Shown one piece after another: positions 57,801-64,000 of a stretch of DNA of 64,000 nucleotides. Under the pieces are notes generated by a model, which had not been told where the DNA came from, did not search any database, and saw only the letters and a program-made list of their open reading frames with translations. The DNA comes from Cornus controversa (taxonomy: Eukaryota > Streptophyta > Magnoliopsida > Cornales > Cornaceae). The translations under genes were made by a program, and so were the position numbers. The stretch spans positions 42,176,755 to 42,240,754 of the forward strand of contig CM048853.1 in assembly GCA_026545225.1 (NCBI GenBank), read 5' to 3'. Each line of letters opens with the position of its first letter. Position 1 is the first letter of the stretch.

Positions 57801-58869
57801 CCATGCGATACATATACTATAGGAAAATTTGAACTTTCTCAAAAGGTATGTATTAATAAAATATTGAAAACTTTTGAAATGAAAATTTGTGCACCTAGAT
57901 TCCAATTATTAAAAGGAAAATATTTTCAGAATAATAAGTGTCCCGATAATGATTTTGTGAGAAGTCAAGTTGATTTTAGCAAAATCTACACATTGCTCAT
58001 TGGAAGGCAGTGAAGAAAGTTTTGAGGTATCTCCAGAGAACCAAAGAGTTTATATTGATTTACATGAAATCAAATTGCTTAGAGATAAATGGTTATTCTA
58101 ATGATGACTACACAGGTTGCTCAAGTAGTAGAAAATTCACTTTTGAATTTATTTTTATATGGGCTCATAGAGCTAGTTGTCTTATGAAAAAAACTCTCAG
58201 CAGTGTATTATCACCGATCCCACTATATATGTATAGTTAGTCAATTGTTATGAATTAACCAAACTTGTCATTTGGTTGACAAATTCTATTGCAGATTTGA
58301 AGGTTGTGGACTCTATTCATTAGCATTTGGTACTTTTCTGTGATAATGAATTTGTCACAAAGTATGCAAAAAGTAAAAGGTTGACCGAGCGTAATAAGCA
58401 CATTGACATAAAAGTACATTTTCGTGTGTGAGAAGGTTAAGAAATGTGCTATTGAGGTTCCCCCATGTAGATACAGAAAAATGATTACAAATCCTCTCAT
58501 TAAAGGTATATAGTTGAAAGCATTTAAGGAGCACGTGATCCGAATAGTGTTCAAGAGTCATTATGTTATGATATCTAATATTTATTTTATATTATGTAAC
58601 ATTACAGTTAGCTTTTAACTTATTTACACTTTATGGTGATAGTTATTTTTCTTTAATTTATTTACACCTTGTGGTGATAGTTATTTGCATGCAAAATGAA
58701 GTTATGATGCATCATCATCATTATCATGATATATACGGTTTATGCAAGTGCTATTATGTTTGCTTGGGAGTGATATTACACCCATGAAGGTATTTGGACT
58801 AGATGTGAGATTGACACCACATCAGTAAATCCAAACATAATTATTAAAGTGCTTGTGGGAGTGTTTCAC

Positions 58870-59125
58870 ACTCTATGAAGATAGATTGGGCTAGACATGA
58901 GATTGACTCCATATCGGTAAACCTTCACACTGGACAGAAGGTTGACAATTTTTCGTAATATGTTCAAGTGACATACCGCGATAGTATGAACCAGCCTGTG
59001 GATAGTTTGGGCTAAATTTGAGATTGGCTCCATATCGGTAAACCCTCACACTGGATAGAAGGTTGGTAGTTTGCTGTAATATGTTCAAGTGACATGTCGT
59101 GATGGTATGAAATAGGACGGATAGT
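58870..59125 (+). repeat. Two ~128 bp direct repeats in the copia 3' untranslated region
   Basis: TTGGGCTA-A--TGAGATTG-CTCCATATCGGTAAACC-TCACACTGGA-AGAAGGTTG...ATATGTTCAAGTGACAT occurs near 58886 and again near 59007. A more distant related phrase (GACTAGATGTGAGATTGACACC) lies near 58797, so the unit may have been present three times. Confidence 0.75.
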
Positions 59126-59401
59126 GAGGTGTGCATTTAGACCACATGCAGTTTGTGCATCTCATAAAATGTAGTAAAAATCACTATATTTGCTCAAATC
59201 CTAGATGTAATCAATTTTGAGACCATGGAACTGTTTAGACTAATATATTACTTGTTTACATATTCATGATCCACTATTGAGGAAGTTTATGGAAGAGAGT
59301 GCTTTAAAATTTCAACTCATATGTTTCACTAATTGTATTTTTCTAAAATAAAATGAGTGGCACTCGACTTTTCTAAAGTGTTATAATCCACAGTGGGAGA
59401 T

Positions 59402-59879
59402 TGTTGGAATTTTTAAAATAAATAAAAATTATTTTGTGGGCCTATGCAGTACGTTTTCTAAAGTTGGATTGCAATATGATTATTGTCACTTAATGGGTTG
59501 GGGTTATACTTGTCAATTGTGGTCTAATTGATAGTATAACATTTACACCATTGGATTGTGGTTTTTTAACTTTATTTGGTAGGATTTAATCTTAACCGTT
59601 GATATCTATGTTTCCATGATATGAAGGAAAACTTAGGTATTTATTTGTAAAGAAGTCGTCCCCCACTGTTGTTGTCATATATAAAAGTTTCAAAACCCTT
59701 ATTCAGCCCTATTGAAGGACAACTCTTAGTGTGGGGTAGAGCTCTCTAAGAATATTTTCCAAAAATTCAAAGCTATTTTAATGGGTTATACCATCAATTA
59801 GGTACGATTGCTAAAACTCTCTTTAATTAATTTTTATATTATTGATTTCTACAAGTTAAGTATGGATTAAATTCCAACA
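59402..59879 (+). repeat. 3' LTR of the copia element
   Basis: Starts TGTTGGAATTTTT after the purine tract and ends ATTCCAACA before CAAGC. Confidence 0.88.
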
Positions 59880-59884
59880 CAAGC

Positions 59885-60490
59885 TTGTCTCTTTCGTGAT
59901 CTTTGAGGCTTTCCAGCAAAAGCTTTACGTCATTGTCATTAGAAAGTGCATCCCGCCCTCTATAGCTGAGGAAAAGAGGAAGGTCATTTGGTATGCTTGT
60001 CATGTGATAGTTCCTTCTTTTATCATCTTTGTAATCATGCATGGTGATAACTCTTTCTTTGATCCGTGTGCAAAAACCCTAAAATCATATTTGGAAACCA
60101 TTTTCCAGTAAAAATAATTTAGATTACTTTCGATTTTTTTTTGTTTTATTTGTTAAAAATTAGAGAAATTACGTAAATATTTCTTGTCATGTGAAATATG
60201 AATTTATGTTAAACTATTTTGTTGAACATGAAATTAGTTGAAGGACTTGTTAAATTTTGAAATAAACTCTTATGTTGAAAATTGAACTGAAGAGTATGCA
60301 TGGTTTTAAGGCTGTAATATTTTTATACTTTGACTTGTTATTTGAAAGTGAGATTTTGGCATATTAAATTACAATTGTTAAGGAATTTTCAGGTTTTTAC
60401 TTAACTCAAAGTTGTTGAGTTTTGAAATTATTATGGATTGTTAAAGTTGGGGATAGTTTGATGTGGAAATTGATTTTTGGTGCAAAATTC
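59885..60490. other. Intergenic, no gene recognised
   Basis: AT-rich. A short frame at 59896-60111 continues from non-LTR flanking DNA (the true right flank of the copia insertion, matched by sequence before 54392) but has no known domain. Confidence 0.35.
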
Positions 60491-60499
60491 TTTTATATG

Positions 60500-61130
60500 T
60501 GGAGACATGAGAATAACTATCCAGAAATTATCGGTCAATTGCGATTAGGATAGCCTTCAATCACAGAGAATTTGAAGTTTTTTTTTTGGCTATCAGAGAT
60601 TGATCGAAATTTGGAAGATATCAATTGTCGAGAGTTTGGAAGATTTGGGGATGTTTTCTATCGAAGACATCATCCATCGAAGTGATGAGGCCTATCTATC
60701 GAAGTTTACATTATCGACTCTACTGGGCTATTTTTGGTATATTTTCACCTGTTTTGTTGCCCTAGGGCTTTAGCCATATAAAAACTATCATACTCTGTTG
60801 TACTTTGTAGAGAGGGTGGGAAAAACAGAAAGAGAGAGAGGGTGTGATTGGTGATTGTAAAGTACAGTTGTGTCGTTCCTTCGTTATAGTGAAAAATTTC
60901 TGAACTCCGTAGACGTAGGTCGAGCTGTGTCAAACCACGTAAATCTTGTGTATTCTTATATGTTTGTTTCTTCTCAACTATTGTTTGTGATTGATTTTCT
61001 TTTTCTTCATTGTTCTTGTTTTATTTCCACTAACCGGTGGCATTAGAGTGATTGATATCTCCCTAATTCCCAACAATTGGTATTAGAGCAGAGAAAGCTT
61101 GGTACGGTGGTGCCCTAGACCTTAAATCGA
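60500..61130 (+). mobile_element. Copia-type LTR 3' part with primer site
   Basis: CCATATAAAAAC (near 60775) looks like an LTR TATA box. About 300 bp on, the sequence TTCCCAACA (ending 61075) is followed at once by ATTGGTATTAGAGCAGAG, a typical copia tRNA-Met primer site. A short stretch of presumptive internal sequence follows and then stops near the Mutator-type element at 61209. The LTR start is not recognisable, so the left limit is approximate. The rest of the retroelement is absent. Fossil. Confidence 0.6.
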
Positions 61131-61208
61131 TCCTAACAACTATTTTCCTCAATATCTGTCTCGATTGGTAAAGACATTTAGTCAAGTAATTTCTTGAAAT
61201 TAAAATAT

Positions 61209-62231
61209 AAGGTAAATATTATTAACACCCCCTGAGGTTTGATGTATTGTCACTCAGCTACAACTTTGTGTAATTTTGTCACCAACACCCCCTGTCAAGA
61301 TTTCTAACTTTTTAATAAGTGAAATGTCATGGCTGCCCCTAATTATTTAAATGGATTTTAATACAAAAATATCATAATAAAAAAATGACAAAACTACCCC
61401 TCATAGCTGCCACTGTTCTTTCTCTCTCATCTCGTCCTCCAACCACTGCCACCAACGACAACCACCATCGCCTCCTCTAACCACTTCCACCAATGATAAC
61501 CGCTGCTACCAACCACAGCCACCATCTCTAATCACAAAAAAATTAGGGTTTCAGATTCTTGTAATGGGCTGGTTTGGGTGGTGGGCTTTACGTTGCTGGT
61601 GTGGGTTGGGATTGTGGTGGTGGTGACTGTGGTTGTGGTGGCGCTGCCAAGACGAATGCGCTAACCTCACGGACTGGGAGATCCCAAAATCACAGAGACA
61701 GCGAAAAGCTTCGAATCTTCATTTCTGCACATCGGTGGTCTCCCATAGATCTTCACAACCTCAATCGTCAACCACCATAATCTAATCAAAGCTTTGATTC
61801 ATCCAAATCAATCATTAAAATCGATTGCTAAACTCGCTGGGCGATATACAATTGGCTCCAATCAGCTTCAATCCCGCCGATGAGACACCAGTTGGGGAGG
61901 TGGTGGTGTTGTTGGTTTGTTTGGTGAGTTTTACGTTGTCGGTGTGAGTTGGGATTGTGGTGGTGGTGACTGTGGTTGTGATGGCGTCGCCAGGTGTGGG
62001 GTTGGGATGGTTGGAGTGGTGGTGGCACCGTTGGTTTGGGGGTGGGTTTTATGTTGTCGATGTGGGTTTTATGTTGCTGATGTGGGTTGGGATTGTGGTG
62101 GTGGTGACTGTGGTTGTGGTGGCGCCGCTAGGTGTGGGGTTGGGATGATTGGGGTGGTGGTAGCGCCGCTAGTTTGGGTGGTTGGTTAGGATGATTGTTT
62201 GTTTGTTAACATTAGTATTTATAGAAATAAA

Positions 62232-62310
<79 letters not shown>

Positions 62311-62931
62311 TTTTAATTCCTTTTTTATTTTATGTTAACATTAGTAGTTTTGGAAATAAATAATTATATATAGGTTATATATTATAGTATAAATATATAT
62401 ATAGCTAAAGAAAAAGAAAAAAAATAGTTCCTTTTTTTATTTTATGTTAAACATTAGTATTTATGTAAATAAATGATTATAGTGTATATATATATAGATA
62501 GAGAAAAGAAAGACAATTTTAGTTCCTTTTTTATTTTATGTTAACATTAGTATTTATGGTAATAAATAATTATATATATAGGTTATATTATTGTGTTTAT
62601 ATATATATATACAGAAAAAGAAAAAAAATTTTAATTATTTTTTATTTTATGTTAACATTGTTATTTATGAAAATAGGGTTGATGAAAGAGGTATTTTGAT
62701 TCATTAGACAGGATTAAAAGAATAAATTTAGTATTCAAATGTATTAAACCAGAAGTCAAAGGGTAATATGATCTTTTCACCATAAAAAATGTCTGACACG
62801 TTGTACTTTTGATAGAAAGGGGTGTATGTGATATACGACACAAACTATAAGAGATGTTGGTGACAAAATTATATAAAGTTATAACCGCGTAACAATACCT
62901 CAAAGTTCAGAAGGGATCAATAAAATTTATC
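61209..62931. mobile_element. Mutator-type non-autonomous element, family M copy 2
   Basis: 9-bp direct repeats TTAAAATAT flank it (61200-61208 and 62932-62940). The left arm GGTAAATATTATTAACACCCCCTGAGGT and right arm ...GATCAATAAAATTTATC are diverged inverted repeats. Arms, order and internal phrases (CACCAACACC-CCTGTCAA, GTGATATACGACACAAACTA, GTTATAACCGCGTAACAATA) match 42373-43763. The interior carries three copies of a GTTGGGATTGTGGTGGTGGTGACT unit (near 61607, 61949, 62088), which give long low-complexity frames on both strands. A (TA)n(GA)n tract lies at 62236-62308. No transposase. Confidence 0.7.
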
Positions 62932-62940
62932 TTAAAATAT

Positions 62941-64000
62941 ATTCTGTTGAGCTTCCAATTAGTATTTTATCAAATCCAGAAAACCTACTAGGCTCTTTGA
63001 ACTCACCCTCTTAATAAAACATTTTCGAGTTGTAGACGTTGGGAGCAAGCTAGGAAGAAGAAGCAGGGTGTGGACTTGAAACGTTTTGGGAACTTAGGTT
63101 GTAATTTTAGACTAGTTAGAGAACTGAGTTGTATTGTTTCTTATGTATATCAATGTTTAATCATATGAAATTGTTAAACTCTAAAAGTAAAAAGGTTTTG
63201 GATATTTTTATTTTTTTTATTAATTTTTTTTCCAGGATATTTTTATTGATATTGTTGTATCAAATCAAGTTTTTCTTGATGATGATTTAAGATGTTATTG
63301 TCGCTTTCGAAATTTGTAGATACTTTTCACTATTAATTTTTATCTACCAAACGGAGGCTAAAAGTTTCAAATGTAATCATACAAAACTTGTCACTTCAAC
63401 TTTTTTAGTGCTTTGTTCCAAATATGAGTGAGGCACTCCATTAAATGTAATCGCAATTAAAAAAAAAAAAAAAAAATTTAAACATCCACAATTCCTAATT
63501 TAAAAACGAACTCTATATTGCCAAACATTAGCATTAGCCAATTCAAATCGATAATCAAAATAAAAAAAACCAAGATGACTGATAATAAAATAAAATAATA
63601 ATGAATAGGGTAAATTATTTTGATCTTTTCTAGAATTTGTCTTAATTAATCTCAAATTAAAAATTTTGTAAAATTATTTTAACAACCCTGTCAGACTAAC
63701 TATCTGTTAAATAAAATCACATCTAATATATAATTACAAAAGCACTATAAAGTTATAATACTTTTGTGCAAAAAAAAGTCCAATTTTTAAACATTTGATT
63801 GAGATTAACATGTTTTACATATATATTTTCTTCATCAATGTTACACCAATACTACTGTCACCAATAGTAGTTTTGACATTTTAATTTTTTTATCTTAATT
63901 GATTTTAACGAAACTGATTGTCAATTAAAGAAAAGAATACCTAGAGTAAAGTCAATTAAATCTCAAAAGATGTTGACCATCATATTTTATAAATTTTAAT
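62941..64000. other. Intergenic, no gene recognised
   Basis: AT-rich throughout with a poly-A run near 63459-63476. Nothing recognisable in any frame and no repeat ends seen. Confidence 0.4.

Larger units (their letters stand above)
54397..59879 (+). mobile_element. Ty1/copia retrotransposon, decayed, both LTRs present
   Basis: Identical target duplications CAAGC (54392-54396, 59880-59884). LTRs 54397-54875 (479 bp) and 59402-59879 (478 bp), TGTT(T/G)GAAT...ATTCCA(G/A)CA, about 8% different by a rough hand count. At a commonly used plant rate of 1.3e-8 per site per year that is near 3 million years. A primer site ATTGATATTAGAGCC follows the 5' LTR and GTGGGAGAT precedes the 3' LTR. Remnants in copia order are gag (about 55640-56140), a zinc-knuckle stretch, integrase (about 56560-56940), reverse transcriptase with LYIDDILLVSN (about 57763-57795) and RNase H (about 57990-58560). 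Many breaks throughout. Nothing in it looks functional. Confidence 0.88.

Noticed and set aside
61574-62189. Gly/Cys/Val-rich frames resembling glycine-rich proteins
   Set aside because: They are translations of a three-fold GGTGGTGACTGT repeat inside a transposon, open in several frames at once.

Overview
The window reads as nuclear DNA of a eudicot plant. It is AT-rich, full of (TA)n/(TG)n microsatellites, LTR retrotransposon fossils and small terminal-inverted-repeat (TIR) transposons, and it carries only two convincing host genes. Both are intronless type IIB (autoinhibited) Ca2+-ATPases of the ACA12/ACA13 kind, at 10016-13087 and 32797-35814 on the + strand. They are about 94% identical in protein (roughly 56 differences over 1004 shared residues, counted by hand). 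I cannot name the species.

The two ATPases lie in a direct tandem duplication. Segment A is about 5857-17030 and segment B about 25491-42360. Similarity runs through the 5' flanks, the coding regions and several kb of 3' flank. Later insertions make B longer: a PIF/Harbinger-type MITE (29719-30359), a long-TIR MITE (30637-30896) and a 3.5 kb block (about 37732-41285) that itself holds a hAT-like element (39483-40029). A gained a Mutator-type element (15750-16803). The sister segment often shows the uninterrupted site, which gives good evidence for each insertion. A 1.4 kb TIR-like element downstream of each gene (13187-14576, 35957-37360) was there before the duplication. The promoters differ in a CGCG box, a TGACGT motif and a GAGA-rich array, so the two genes may be regulated differently. 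The second protein also lacks the last 18 residues because of an 11-bp length difference near its end.

Left of A (1-5775) are LTR-retroelement fossils: a minus-strand Ty3/gypsy-type LTR and a Tat-like gag/protease remnant with its 3' repeats and LTR. Between A and B (17031-25490) are a single Mutator-type arm, a satellite with a three-unit higher-order structure (17377-18260), a small GRF zinc-finger gene, a decayed minus-strand Mutator-like (MULE) transposase split by a solo LTR, and a copia-type solo LTR. Right of B are a non-autonomous Mutator-type element (42373-43763) with a second family member at 61209-62931, a MITE, and two LTR retrotransposons with both LTRs and matching target-site duplications: 45704-53558 (gag-type, no polymerase recognised, with an extra plant-transposon-protein-like region) and 54397-59879 (Ty1/copia). 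A third copia-type LTR fragment lies before 61130. The last kilobase holds nothing I recognise.

I found no CRISPR array, rRNA, convincing tRNA or bacterial-type system. The most interesting material is the young ATPase pair with its divergent promoters and C-termini, the ABC-ABC satellite, the GRF-finger gene beside a MULE, and the gag-type LTR element that carries a foreign-looking ORF in place of a polymerase.
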